DNA of 64,000 bases, from positions 1,054,001 to 1,118,000 of the forward strand of contig JAPFFF010000054.1 in the NCBI GenBank assembly GCA_039105265.1, written 5' to 3'. This document shows, piece after piece, positions 1 to 9,950 of the stretch. The notes beneath the pieces were generated by a model, which was not told where the DNA came from, did no database searches, and saw only the letters and a program-made list of their open reading frames with translations. Source of the stretch: Tritrichomonas musculus (Eukaryota; Parabasalia; Tritrichomonadida; Tritrichomonadidae). Every line of letters starts with the position of its first letter. Position 1 is the stretch's first letter. A program made the translations under genes and the position numbers.

Positions 1-578
1 ATAACTCTTCCTTCTTCCATTTCACCACGCAATATTGGCATTCAATCATTTTTTGGAAAAGTAAAAGTCAACAGAATTTGATATTACTGGTTAATTTTAT
101 ACTTTTAAATAAATAATGAAATATTTTCAACTAAAGTTTGAATCGCATTTATTCATTGTCTTTATAATTAATTGTCCATCAAGTTAATAAGAATAAATAG
201 AAAAAAAAAAATGCTTTATAATCTAATCATATTTAAAGAAGATGATTGTTAATTAGGCAAATGTGATGAAAATAATAATGATTTTAACATTCTTTTATTT
301 GAATGTTGAGACATTGATGAAATATCAAAATCATTTTTAAAAATCTAATTACATTTTTTTAAATAAAATTAGATTCTCTATTTTTCCTTTATGCGATTTT
401 TTAAAAAATAATGATGTATCTTCTTTGATGTTAGATTCATTATATCAATTAATTTTACAAATATTGTTAGAAATATACTTTGATAATATTTTGATTAATC
501 AGGCCATTAAAATAGGATTATATAGGCTTCATCTTCTTCATTTTGGTCAAAAATATTAATATTTCTTCATGAAATATC
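1..578. other. AT-rich stretch, no confident gene
   Basis: Mostly low-complexity AT sequence. A plus-strand frame is open from 341 to its stop at 559 (about 72 codons, Leu/Ile rich, no ATG near its start). It could be the tail of a decayed gene, but I recognise no family in it. Nothing else is supported here. Confidence 0.4.
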
Positions 579-605
579 ACCGTTTATTTTTCTTAACCGT
601 TTATT
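579..605 (+). promoter_or_regulatory. Two direct copies of ACCGTTTATT before a start codon
   Basis: The decamer ACCGTTTATT occurs at 579-588 and again at 596-605, 11 bases before the ATG at 617. CCGTT is the complement of the AACGG core bound by Myb-type factors, and Myb proteins are known regulators in trichomonads. That they act here is inference. Confidence 0.3.
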
Positions 606-616
606 AATTAATCCAA

Positions 617-1441
617 ATGTCTATTATTAAAAGAGTTATTATTCTGGGAATTGATGGAATGGGAAATTCCCCAAAATTACTAAATTTACCAGGTATAAAC
701 ACAGTTTTAAAACATGGATTATTTACTTACAACGGAAAAACAGAATATCCGCCAATATCAGGAGAAGTATGGGGAACAATTTTACATGGAGTTTTACCAG
801 GAGAGCACAAAATAACTAATGAAAGCGCAAAACTAAATTTATGGCCCACAAATTCACCGTATCCATCAATTTTCCGGATTATTCGCCAAAAATATCCAAA
901 ATCAAATTTGGCATCAATTTGCAATTGGCAGCCAATTAATCATGGAATTATAGAACACAACATTAAAGTTAATTTTCATAGTGGTTCCGATTTATCTATT
1001 TTGAAAAAAGATAAATCATATATATTACACAACGATTTTAAATTACTTTTTTCTGTTTTTGATGATGTTGATCACGCAGGCCATCAATTTGGTTATTTCA
1101 CATCAAAATACTTTCAACAAGTTCAAAAAACAGACAAACAAATTCTTGAAATTATCAATGTGATTGAAAATAAAGGATGGTTTAGAGATTCATTAGTAAT
1201 GATTGTCACTGACCATGGCGGAGGAGGAGGAAATCCAAAAGATCATGGTGTTGATCATCCTAAAGATATGACTGTGTGTTTTGGAATGCGTGGTCCTGGA
1301 GTTCCTCATGCTGAAATCCAAAATTTCAGAAATTGCGATATTCCTTCAATCGCTGTTACGGCGCTCAACATTGAAAAACCTTCAAATTGGCAAGGAAAAA
1401 CATTACAAGAAATTATAAAACAAGTTAAACCGATAAAATAG
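617..1441 (+). CDS. Alkaline-phosphatase-superfamily phosphodiesterase (NPP/sulfatase-like fold)
   Basis: A 274-residue protein of the metal-dependent alkaline phosphatase superfamily, closest in motif layout to type I phosphodiesterase/nucleotide pyrophosphatases. Visible metal-site motifs in order: D13 in GIDG near the N terminus; S48 in PPISGEVWGT, where the nucleophile (usually Thr) is expected; D152 and H156 in DHAGH, matching the family DxxxH; D199-H200 in TDHGG; and H214 in VDHP. It is shorter than secreted NPPs (around 400 residues in the catalytic domain) and has no signal peptide or membrane segment, so it is probably cytosolic. The substrate cannot be told from sequence. The start at 617 is the first ATG in frame and leaves an intact first beta strand (VIILGIDG). 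The neighbouring genes are unrelated. Confidence 0.75.
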   Translation: MSIIKRVIILGIDGMGNSPKLLNLPGINTVLKHGLFTYNGKTEYPPISGEVWGTILHGVLPGEHKITNESAKLNLWPTNSPYPSIFRIIRQKYPKSNLASICNWQPINHGIIEHNIKVNFHSGSDLSILKKDKSYILHNDFKLLFSVFDDVDHAGHQFGYFTSKYFQQVQKTDKQILEIINVIENKGWFRDSLVMIVTDHGGGGGNPKDHGVDHPKDMTVCFGMRGPGVPHAEIQNFRNCDIPSIAVTALNIEKPSNWQGKTLQEIIKQVKPIK

Positions 1442-1816
1442 ATGAAATTATTTTAATCATAAAATGATATCAATTAGATATTGAAAATACTCTCAAAATT
1501 TTTGGATATTAATAAAAAACAGCAAATATAAATTTTCTTTAGAATTCAAGAATTTAATATTTTTTCAGCTTGCTAGAATTAATGATATACCATTTTATAT
1601 CAAAAAGGCTTAAATTTCTTTTTGATATTAATTTGTTGTAAAATTCATTCTACATAAGTTACTTGTTGAATTGTGTTGTTTATTCATTAGTTTTCACGAA
1701 CACTAATTATAACTTTTTCTTCCCATACATCATTTATTACTTATCTCAAACATATGTTCCGGCATATATTCAATTTTATATCAAGCGTAGAAGAATAACA
1801 AAAGAACAGCTGATAA
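1442..1816. other. AT-rich spacer before a decayed membrane-protein tail
   Basis: A 68-codon frame is open at 1663-1869, hydrophobic and aromatic, with no recognisable domain; it overlaps the next remnant in another frame and may be part of the same decayed gene. Otherwise no feature seen. Confidence 0.3.
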
Positions 1817-2011
1817 TGGTCATCTGCTGTATTCTTTTCGATTTTGAAAATTGTCATTTTAATCATTAGAAGAAAATATTACTATGAAAATAATCTTGGT
1901 TATTTAATTTCAGATGAAGAAGAACTGCCAAATGATAAAAGTGTAAAAAAAAGTAAAAATGATGAAGAACCTTTAATATCAGATGATTCAGATGTCAACT
2001 TTTGGTTGTAA
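1817..2011 (+). pseudogene. Remnant of a single-pass membrane protein (TM segment plus short cytoplasmic tail)
   Basis: An open frame of 64 codons ends at the TAA at 2009-2011. It starts directly after two in-frame stops and has no ATG. It reads as a hydrophobic stretch (about SSAVFFSILKIVILII), then RRKYYY as a stop-transfer, then an acidic tail with EEE, KKSK and DDSD patches ending in FWL. That is the C-terminal layout of type I surface proteins of trichomonads such as BspA-like proteins. The extracellular part is missing, so I read it as a 5'-lost remnant of a host surface-protein gene. It could instead be a terminal exon. Confidence 0.4.
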
Positions 2012-2321
2012 TAAAATATTTTTTGATTATCTGATTGTTATCAAAACTGTAAAAATATTTTTACAGTTTTTTTTTATTTTATTTTTGGTATTCTTTGATT
2101 TTCTAAAATATTATATTTATTTCAGGCATAACAATTATTTAACAGAGAGATTGGGGAAAAGTTTTGTATACTTCATTTAGAGGCAAAACTTTTTGAGATA
2201 AAATCAGATTTTATAATGTAACTCATTCTAATAATACATATTGCAATGATGAAATTAAAATTTGATTATAAAATTGTGACTGTTTTTAGTATTATAAAAA
2301 AACTTTCTTGATTAAACCCAG
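2012..2321. other. AT-rich intergenic stretch
   Basis: Low-complexity AT sequence between converging frames. A 65-codon plus-strand frame (1983-2180) is open but is only Phe/Ile/Leu-rich, as expected by chance here. Nothing supported. Confidence 0.4.
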
Positions 2322-4829
2322 TTAATGGTTGATGAACAATTTCCTAATTTCATCATTCTTTGCGTAATGAATTGGCATTTTCTTTTTCTCATCCATAATT
2401 TTGGGATCAATATTTTTATGTTGCAATAAGAGACTAATTATTTTCAAATTTCCACTTTTCACTGCCATGTGCAATGGTGTTTGATCCTCAACGTCATGAT
2501 GATGCGATTTTCTTTCAGTATCCCAAGGTGGATATTCTCTTATTGTTGTATCATAGTATGTTTTAACAATGAAATTGACATCAATATCTTTATTTAGCAA
2601 CAACAATCTAACGATTTCAGCATTTCCGACTTTGATTGCAGCAGTCAAAGGAGTAGATTCAATTTCAGTCAATTTTTTGACTTCTTTATATTCATCCTTC
2701 TCCATTGTTTTGGTTATAATAACAGTGCTTACGTTATTAACATCAATATTAGGAGATTCCAAGAAAAGCTTAACGATGAAAAGATTATTCCTCTCAATAG
2801 AATAAGTTAACGGTGCTCTATTATATTCTAATGACGAATAAGTTAAATTTTCTTCTATTTGCTGATTTTCTTTATCTCTATCATCAAAGGATTTAGATAA
2901 CAAATTAAGATTAATTCTTCCAGATGATATCAAACTCTTTATAATATTCAAGTTCTTTTTCTCAATTGCTATATCAAGAATAGACAACTCTTGAGCCAAT
3001 TCACAGGGGTTATTTTTATATCGTTTCACACAAACATTAACATCATATCTTTCACATGATAATAAAAGGTTAACAATTTCTAAATTATTCCTTAAAATGG
3101 CAAGAAATAAAGCTGTTTCTTTTGTGTATAATTTCCATTTGAACAAATTCCAATAATTGAATATGATTGTTTTATTAAGATCAATCTTTTCACATGACAA
3201 CAATAAATTTACCATTTCAACATTTTCTCTTTCAACTTCCAATAACAATAAAAATGGATTATTACAGTGGTTTTCAATATTAGGATCAACTTTATCATAA
3301 GATAATAGAAGCTTGGCCATCGCTAGATTTTCATTATATACTGCAAACCAAAATGGCGTTCTTTTAATGTCACAATAATAGTATTCGTCATATTTGTTAC
3401 AATCAATTCTTTCATCATTTAATAAAATTTTTACGATTTCAAGATCACCATTATTAACAGCACAATGCAATGCTGTCTCCTTTACCTTTTGAGTACTCTC
3501 ATCATCATCATATATACGAAATACTGTAGAATATTCATTGATATCAATGTTTTTACATGACAACAAAAGCTTTAAAATTTCAATTCTGCCTTCTTTTGCT
3601 GCAATATAAAGAGCTGTTTCAATGCTATTGTATTCAAATACCCTCCTCATTCTTTTGTTGTGTTGACTGCAATATTCTTGGTTAATGTTGATATCCTCAT
3701 TTTTCAGGAGAATGTCAACAATAGGAAAATAATCAAATGTAATTAAATATTTAAACAAAGTCTTGTCAATTTGCTTATCTTCAATGTATACGAAATTGTA
3801 ATATTTGAGACTTTTTTCAAGAATTTTCAATTCATGTTGATCGCTGCAACATGGATAATTCTCTAAAATGTAATCGTAGAAATTGTTATGATGGCATTTA
3901 ATACACTCTTTCAAAAGATAATAGTTGTTTTCTGATGGAAATTCAACTTTATGGCTTTCAAGGATGTGAAACATGTTTGCATTCTCACTGTGAATTGAAT
4001 AAATCCACAACGATGAGGTCAAGGCAACACCTGACATCTTCAAAAAATTGAATATGTTTTCACTACCATAGAAAAATGCATATTCAATTAATGTGTGCTT
4101 TTCTTTCTTAATCAAAAATGAATTTGTTTCGTAAATCGAATTTTCTATTTCTGAATTGAGTGAAATACATTGTTTGCTAACATAACTAACAAATTCATCA
4201 ATAGAATCTCGTTGGATTAGTTGGCAAATGTACTGGTCATTTTCTCCAATTTTTCGGTTATGGTCAAAATTTTCAGGCAACTTGATCGACATATCATCAA
4301 CCCAGCTGAGATCTTCAGGATTCTTTTTAATTTTCGGGAATAAATCAATCTTTTCTGGAATTGGCTGGACTTTTCCTCTTTTGAATATATGACTGTAATT
4401 TTGAACTTCAGGGAAAAAATATTGGGGATATTTTGCTTTTCGGTATTTGGGGCTTTTCAGTTTGTAAACTATACCTTCGTTTATTGTCATAATTTTTTCT
4501 TCAATTAAAAATAAAAGAATTCTTTTATTGCTCTCAAAAATTAAGAAAATTTCATCATTTGAAAAATAATCTTTTATTTCTTGTTGAAAGTACCCCAATA
4601 TTTGGAAAATTTTGTCCAGAAAGTTAAGTCCTCGATGGTGATTGTTTGCAATGTTTAAAATTAAATAAAGTAACGATTTGAAACTCGCCTGATTATCTGG
4701 TAGTTTGTGATCTTTTATATCCTTAATTAATTCTTGAAAACCATCATTGTCACAGTATTCATTTACTAAAAAATCGATGATTTTATCATTAACTTCTTTC
4801 ATATAGATGAAATATTCATGAATACTCAT
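2322..4829 (-). CDS. DUF3447/ankyrin-repeat protein
   Basis: An 835-residue member of the large trichomonad ankyrin family. Residues 1-130 are the helical N-terminal region these proteins share (note NNHHRGLNF and NKRILLFLIEE). About 190-330 is the DUF3447 region (ENDQYICQLI, HTLIEYAFFYGS, ECIKCHHNNF). From about 380 to the end come roughly ten ankyrin repeats with long linkers, of the pattern TALxxAxxxGxLEIVKLLLSCxxIDIN, closing with the family-typical PIHYAKNDEIRKL. There is no signal or membrane segment. It is likely an intracellular scaffold; partners are unknown. The frame is uninterrupted, unlike three other ankyrin loci in this window, so it shows what an intact linker looks like. The start is the first ATG, only 11 bases from the end of an inverted-repeat element, so that element may supply its promoter. 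Confidence 0.85.
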   Translation of the reverse strand: MSIHEYFIYMKEVNDKIIDFLVNEYCDNDGFQELIKDIKDHKLPDNQASFKSLLYLILNIANNHHRGLNFLDKIFQILGYFQQEIKDYFSNDEIFLIFESNKRILLFLIEEKIMTINEGIVYKLKSPKYRKAKYPQYFFPEVQNYSHIFKRGKVQPIPEKIDLFPKIKKNPEDLSWVDDMSIKLPENFDHNRKIGENDQYICQLIQRDSIDEFVSYVSKQCISLNSEIENSIYETNSFLIKKEKHTLIEYAFFYGSENIFNFLKMSGVALTSSLWIYSIHSENANMFHILESHKVEFPSENNYYLLKECIKCHHNNFYDYILENYPCCSDQHELKILEKSLKYYNFVYIEDKQIDKTLFKYLITFDYFPIVDILLKNEDININQEYCSQHNKRMRRVFEYNSIETALYIAAKEGRIEILKLLLSCKNIDINEYSTVFRIYDDDESTQKVKETALHCAVNNGDLEIVKILLNDERIDCNKYDEYYYCDIKRTPFWFAVYNENLAMAKLLLSYDKVDPNIENHCNNPFLLLLEVERENVEMVNLLLSCEKIDLNKTIIFNYWNLFKWKLYTKETALFLAILRNNLEIVNLLLSCERYDVNVCVKRYKNNPCELAQELSILDIAIEKKNLNIIKSLISSGRINLNLLSKSFDDRDKENQQIEENLTYSSLEYNRAPLTYSIERNNLFIVKLFLESPNIDVNNVSTVIITKTMEKDEYKEVKKLTEIESTPLTAAIKVGNAEIVRLLLLNKDIDVNFIVKTYYDTTIREYPPWDTERKSHHHDVEDQTPLHMAVKSGNLKIISLLLQHKNIDPKIMDEKKKMPIHYAKNDEIRKLFINH

Positions 4830-4839
4830 TTAATAATAT

Positions 4840-5034
4840 GCAGGAAACCTGTCATAATTAGCTTTTTCAGAAGTTTATTTTTTATATTTATTAATTATTG
4901 CACTTACTTTTACAATTTGACATCTAAATCATTTTATTATTTTATTTTATCATTTCACAATATTAGTTTTATTTTAACGTGACAGCATCGTCTATTTTTT
5001 TTTTTTTTAAAGTTAATTATGACTGGTTTCCTGC
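4840..5034. mobile_element. 195-bp inverted-repeat element (MITE-like) abutting an ankyrin gene start
   Basis: The left end GCAGGAAACCTGTCATAAT is mirrored on the right by the complement of GCAGGAAACCAGTCATAAT. The arms match for about 25 bases with two differences. There is no coding capacity and the interior holds a poly-T run. The target duplication is not resolved. It is a non-autonomous DNA transposon by structure; the superfamily is unknown. Confidence 0.6.
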
Positions 5035-5614
5035 ATTTAAGGACATAATTCTGGTATTACCGATCCAATAAAATAAATAGAGAGCAAAAAATAAAAAAAA
5101 ATATTTAGCTTTAAATTTTGAAGATATATTGATTATTACAATTCTCACAAAAAGAACACAAATACGTCAAATATGCTTTTACTCTTGACAAAAAAACCTG
5201 AGCTAAAATAATTCTAGCTTATCGAACGTCTCTTCCTCTTCCTCCTCCTCAATATGATACGATGAACTAGGTGCTTCAGAATGAAGATCATCTGTAAGTG
5301 ATTTGTTCACATTAAAAATATCAATGTATATAATTTTTCAAAACGGTTATAAAATTTTTCAATTTGGTAAAGAAACGTTTCTTTTTTGAATGGATTTTAT
5401 TCAATTTAAATTAAAAAAGGTAAACAAATAAAAGAAATTTTTGTAAAAAAATATAAATATCTTAAAATTTTTAAAATAAATTTGTTTTATAATTCAAGAT
5501 ATAGATTAATTATTTTAATTAAATAAATATTGAATATTTAATAATGCAACTTGTTTAGATTTCATTATTTTTTTTTAAAGTAGAGTTCCATTGAAAATGT
5601 AAGTACCAACTGAT
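5035..5614. other. Gene remnants and AT-rich sequence
   Basis: A minus-strand frame (about 5335 down to a TAG at 5204-5206) reads an acidic C-terminal tail with a run of seven Glu, then TFDKLELF and stop. It begins after an in-frame stop with no ATG, so it looks like the tail of a lost membrane-protein or surface-protein gene. At 5555-5613 on the minus strand lies the 3' end of the frame interrupted by the element at 5616-6085. The rest is AT-rich. Confidence 0.35.
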
Positions 5615-6290
5615 AAGGGTGTCCAAATTGGATATTTTAACCGTTTTTTGGATTTTTTTTTTTTTTAAATTTTGGATAACGGTTTTATTTTGAATTACTA
5701 TTTGTCTATATAGAATTATTAAAAAAAAAAAAAACAAAAAACAAAAACAATAAATTCATAATTTTTGCATATTTTTGTGCATTTGCTGTTAATTAAATTA
5801 GTTATGCATTGGATTTTTTAATTTTCTTTGATGCAAAATAAAGGAAATGACAGAAATTACAAAAAAATCAAAAAAAAAAAAAAATCCATTTTTTATAAAT
5901 CCATTCAATGGTTTACAGTATTCAAAAAAATCAATTCTATAGTTTACATTAAGAACTTTTTGAGAATAAAAATCCATTTATTAAAACTTTTGATTTATTA
6001 TATGAAAAAAGGAAAAATCCAAGCTGGATTTTTTTTCCATCCAGGATAACGGTTATCCTACGATAAAATCCAAAATGGACAGGATTAAGCTCAGTAACAA
6101 AATTTTCAATTTCTTCTTCGAAATTTTTATCGTATTCGATCATTGGATTTTCAATTCGTTCTGTAAATATCATTTTGGTCATCTTCGTCTTCATTATCTT
6201 CGTCTTTGTCTTCGGAAAATTTCAATACCATTCAAAAAGTTCATATGCGGAGGTGGGGGGTCATTTGCGAAATGACACTCTTATATAGTA
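5555..6290 (-). pseudogene. Interrupted acidic open frame, function unknown
   Basis: On the minus strand an acidic frame begins around 6290 (EDKDEDNEDEDD-type sequence, then one frame change, then IENPMIEYDKNFEEEIENF) and runs into the end of the element at 5616-6085. Beyond the element the sequence continues ISWYLHFQWNS and stops at 5555. If the element and one TA are left out, ENFVTEL joins ISWYLHF in one frame. I recognise no family. It is best read as a host gene damaged by the insertion and by at least one frame change. Confidence 0.4.
5616..6085. mobile_element. 470-bp TA-flanked MITE with TGTCC ends
   Basis: The left end reads TA then AGGGTGTCCAAATTGGAT; the right end, complemented, reads TA then ATCCTGTCCATTTTGGAT. 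The inner arms keep matching imperfectly (TTTTA-CG). TA on both sides suggests a Tc1/mariner-type target. The ends resemble those of the larger element at 6913-8171. The interior is non-coding and carries repeated GGATAACGGTT motifs. It lies inside an open frame. Confidence 0.55.
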
Positions 6291-6618
6291 TGCTAATAAT
6301 TACATATTAATTTTAATATTGCAATCTGATTATTTTTAAATTTATGACAACATCCTTTCAATAATTTGAGAGAGAATTTACAACATCCTTTCAATTTGAT
6401 TCAATATTTTTCTAATTAAGTGATTTCTATATTGAATCATTGATCACCTTATTCTGCTATATAAATTTTAGCTTATTTTTAATATAAATAATTAATTTGC
6501 TTTTTTAATGGAACGAAAATCTTATTGAAAATAATATTCAATAATAATATTTTCAATTTTGAGCAATTACAAAATATTTTTATAAACAAGATTTATTTAT
6601 AAAATATTTTATTTAAAA
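6291..6618. other. AT-rich spacer
   Basis: No gene, RNA or repeat recognised; a short duplicated phrase (ACAACATCCTTTCAAT) occurs near 6347 and 6380. Confidence 0.4.
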
Positions 6619-6924
6619 TTAATTCATCATCTGAAAATCAGCAGCAGAACTAGCTCCGCAACAAACACCTGCCACACAGAAAAGGATAAGGCCAATTAAT
6701 TCAACAATTGCGAATAAAAGAGTTGGTATTCCTACTGTTTTGCATAAGCTATCGTTGAATACTGCCTTATCAGAATAATAAATTTCATCAACTAAACTAG
6801 AAAAATCGTCAATTGAATTTTTTTCAACTGCATATTCTACTCCTGTAACTAAGGCTTCTTCCAAACCCTCAACTTTATCAGAATCATTAACAATTTTCTT
6901 TGTCATTTTATATAGGGTGTCCAA
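6619..6924 (-). CDS. Tetraspanin-like protein, 3' part (split by insertion)
   Basis: A 101-codon frame. The first residues (MDTLY) come from the transposon end; host sequence begins at KMTKKIVND. It holds the second half of a large extracellular loop (Asp/Glu rich, one Cys in SLCKTVG), then a strong membrane segment (GIPTLLFAIVELIGLILFCVAGV) and a short tail with CCG. Together with the frame at 8150-8671, which supplies three membrane segments and the first half of the loop, it makes a four-pass protein of about 260 residues, the right size and topology for a tetraspanin. The two halves are in compatible frame across a TATATA site. On its own this part is unlikely to be expressed as a functional protein. 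Confidence 0.6.
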   Translation of the reverse strand: MDTLYKMTKKIVNDSDKVEGLEEALVTGVEYAVEKNSIDDFSSLVDEIYYSDKAVFNDSLCKTVGIPTLLFAIVELIGLILFCVAGVCCGASSAADFQMMN

Positions 6925-8171
6925 AAAAATTTGAGCATCTACATCTGTATAAAAGATATAAAGATAGTTTTTGATTTATTAATAACTGTAATTAATATAA
7001 TATATATGATATTAAAATTAAGCCAGAATCTTGTATATTAATTTGAATATGATTCATTTAACTTTGCATCTTTGAATATTGAATTTTTTGGGAAAACAAT
7101 TAATTTTTTTTCATTAGGATTCATTTGATGGAGCAAACAAAACAAATTTAAAAATGTAAACATATGTATTATATAAAACTTATGTGTAGATTAAATGAAT
7201 TCATTTGTTGATTGATTTTTGATTAGAATTTTTTGTATTGTATTCAAAAAAAAATTTGTATGAATCATATCAAAATATTTGCAATCTTGTTGACATGAAT
7301 AATAAGTAACTGTAAATTCTTTTTATTAAATAATATTCTTCATACAACAAATAAATTATATATATATAAATTGCATCTTTTTATTTTTCCAAAATAGTAA
7401 TTATGTGCGAATTTTGAAATTTTTGACATTTTTGAACAAAATTGAATTTCGTTGACCTTCATGAACAAAGAAATAATTGCATGAAGATATAATCTTTGGG
7501 ATTTAAATTTCACATCTTACTAATTATAAATTCGGAATAGTTTCATTTTAATATTAAAATTTGAGCTGGAAAAATTGCAAAAAAATCTGATTTCATTTCA
7601 CTTTTTGAGAGAAAACTAGCAGATATGAAAAAGTGAATAAAATCAAATTTTCACAATCCGCTATTCAACCCAAACAAAGCATATGCCTTTTTTTAATTCT
7701 TAATTGTGCAACAAATAATTCCCTTTTTATGAAAATTGGCTATCTTTATGTCTCGTTGATTAATAGATCGATCATCAATTTATGAGTGATTCAATTCAGA
7801 AAAACATATAAGGATCTTTTCTTAACATTTTTATCATCAAGTGAACTTGAATATTTATTTATAAAATAATAATATAATACAGTTAACTCCATTAATTATT
7901 ATAATTTATATTGTTCAGCTCCATGGACATTCTAAATCTAAATATATCCAAAATATTTAAGTAGCCAATAAAAAATATAATAAATACGTTTATAATTTCT
8001 ATACGTTTACTTTTTTAACTTAAATAACTGTTCATAATTATTGACACATTTAATATCTGGAAGATTTTTTAATAGCACAATAAAAACAGCATTTGAACTT
8101 TATTTTAAAAAGAAAAAAAAATATTTTCATTTATCACAAATAGAGATGCTCAAATTTTTTCGGACACCCTA
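6913..8171. mobile_element. 1.26-kb TA-site MITE inserted in the tetraspanin-like gene
   Basis: Perfect but for one base, the ends are TAGGGTGTCCAAAAAAATT at the left and the complement of TAGGGTGTCCGAAAAAATT at the right, continuing TGAGCATCT (about 28 bases). Both sides abut TA-repeat sequence. The interior is AT-rich with no transposase frame, so it is non-autonomous; mariner-like by its TA target. The exact target duplication is blurred by the TATATA run. It shares the GGGTGTCC end with the element at 5616-6085. Confidence 0.75.
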
Positions 8172-8671
8172 TATATCCATTCACCATATTCTTTTCCTTT
8201 ATGATTATAATGAGCATATTCAAATAATTTTTTATGTAAACTGTCAACCCATGGGTTATAACATTTCATATTTTGTTTTGTACACTCACTGCTGACACAA
8301 TATTCAAAATATGTCGTAGAAAAGCCTAGGCAACCTGTTAATCCTCCTAAAAGGCAACTTATTGATGTTAGAATAATCATGAATACAATTATTGAGGTTG
8401 ATGCACACTGATTATTTGATATTGAATCAATGAATTTAGAAACTAATGTTAAAATAACAAGGATAAAGGAAAAAATTGAAAAAATCCAACATATCATTGT
8501 ACATAGGTATGTATCTAAAACTGTCCTTTGAGAATGAGCACTAAATAGATGATAATATGACCACCAATAAGCTGTAACGCCAATTTCACCTAATAGTCCG
8601 ATGCTTATTATTGCAATTGCAATATATGCCAGAATAAAGCGCCTTCCACTAAAAATACCGCTTATTTTCAT
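8150..8671 (-). CDS. Tetraspanin-like protein, 5' part (split by insertion)
   Basis: A 173-codon frame, of which the last few residues (RVSEKI) are transposon sequence. Membrane segments at about 12-33 (FILAYIAIAIISIGLLGEIG), 58-82 and 92-116, then the start of a Cys-containing large extracellular loop (FEYCVSSEC, KCYNPW). The N-terminal SGRRFILAY and the small first loop fit trichomonad tetraspanins, which organise membrane and adhesion complexes. A good initiator motif (TCATTTC) lies at 8676-8682, giving a leader of about 10 bases, so transcription may still start here. Assignment to the tetraspanins rests on topology and size; a clear CCG motif in the loop is not visible. Confidence 0.6.
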   Translation of the reverse strand: MKISGIFSGRRFILAYIAIAIISIGLLGEIGVTAYWWSYYHLFSAHSQRTVLDTYLCTMICWIFSIFSFILVILTLVSKFIDSISNNQCASTSIIVFMIILTSISCLLGGLTGCLGFSTTYFEYCVSSECTKQNMKCYNPWVDSLHKKLFEYAHYNHKGKEYGEWIYRVSEKI

Positions 8672-8682
8672 CTAAGAAATGA
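8672..8682 (-). promoter_or_regulatory. Initiator-like TCATTTC before the tetraspanin-like start
   Basis: TCATTTCTTAG followed directly by ATG on the minus strand. It matches the trichomonad initiator (TCA+1 Py T/A) and the usual very short leader. Confidence 0.45.
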
Positions 8683-9950
8683 AGTGAAAATTAAAAATTA
8701 CAACTATTATTGAAATAAAGTACCGAATGTCAAATCACTTCATCGTAATCCGAACTTTTTGAATAATTCAACAGAATAGTTTTTACTTCAATATTTTTTG
8801 AGAACGCTCAGAAAAAATTTTTACCGTAGGTTAAGAGAAGAGTTTATTTTTTTATAGAAGCAAAATAAAGGTTTGAAATCTTCAGCATTTTATTATCATA
8901 TCATATATAATATAATTTACTGGATGTTTTTAGATTTTATAATTTTATTTTTTACGAATCAGAATAAATTTTTTTTCTCTCAATTTTTTTCAATTATTCA
9001 ATTTTTTGGCTCTTTAGTTTATTTCAAAATAGCACAAATTAATGCAAAAATAAGGAAACTGCGATTCAAAGTGAACAATCCTTTTTTATCTTTGCAATGA
9101 TGGCAATTTTTTACTATTTTTTTTCTAAAATTTGGTTCATCATATATAAATGAAGATTAGAACAAAGAAACGATATATAAATTTTCATTGACCGATTGAT
9201 ATATGCAAATCATTTTTTTCTTTTTTTTTACTAAAACACTCAAGAATCTGTAACTTATTTAATCAATTATTGGCTTTGGAAAAAATAGGTTTTGAAAATA
9301 ATAAAAATATTTAATTAAGATTAATAAAAATCATGTTTTTTAATTCGCATCTATCATTTTCCTCTTTAAATTTTTTTCCAAAATCTTGATTCAAATTTTT
9401 TAAATTAAATGGTTTATTTGAAAATTTAATTGAAAAAAAATATTTGTTCATCTCATTCATTCTATCCATTATATGTAATTAAAATAATCCAATTGCATAA
9501 GGACCACAATACAAAAAAAACTAATAGAAAGTTTTTTTTTTTTTTTATCGAATCACTACCAATCAATGGTATTATAATTTCAAGAGATTTTAAGTTATTA
9601 GAAAAAGCTCTCTATTACTTTCTTGATCATTTTACTCTAAAGTTGAAAATTAAACGACCTATATTGACAACTGGTCAAAATATTAAAGGAATAGTATAAC
9701 CATTATGCAATATGAGCTTATTATTATTTTTTAAATTATTTTTTAGTTTTACAAATATATATCAAAAATAAATTTTCTTGAAATTGGCTTTATTAATGCC
9801 AATTAATGATAATTTTTTAAAGGAAACAACTTCTTTATTATTAAATCATATTTTTTTCTGCTTTTCCATCTCTATTTAATGAAATTTTTCAACATGAAAT
9901 GTTATATGAAAAATAGAGCAAATTAATCAATTTGAAGCGATTTAATCTAT
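8683..9950. other. Gene-poor AT-rich region
   Basis: Two plus-strand frames are open (8873-9100 and 9430-9699). The second ends with a moderately complex stretch (RDFKLLEKALYYFLDHF) after a Phe run from a poly-T tract and may be a gene fossil, but I recognise no family. No RNA or inverted-repeat element was found. Confidence 0.4.

Noticed and set aside
6913-8171. Coding transposase inside the 1.26-kb element
   Set aside because: No frame of meaningful length and no DDE/D-type motif on either strand; the element is non-autonomous.
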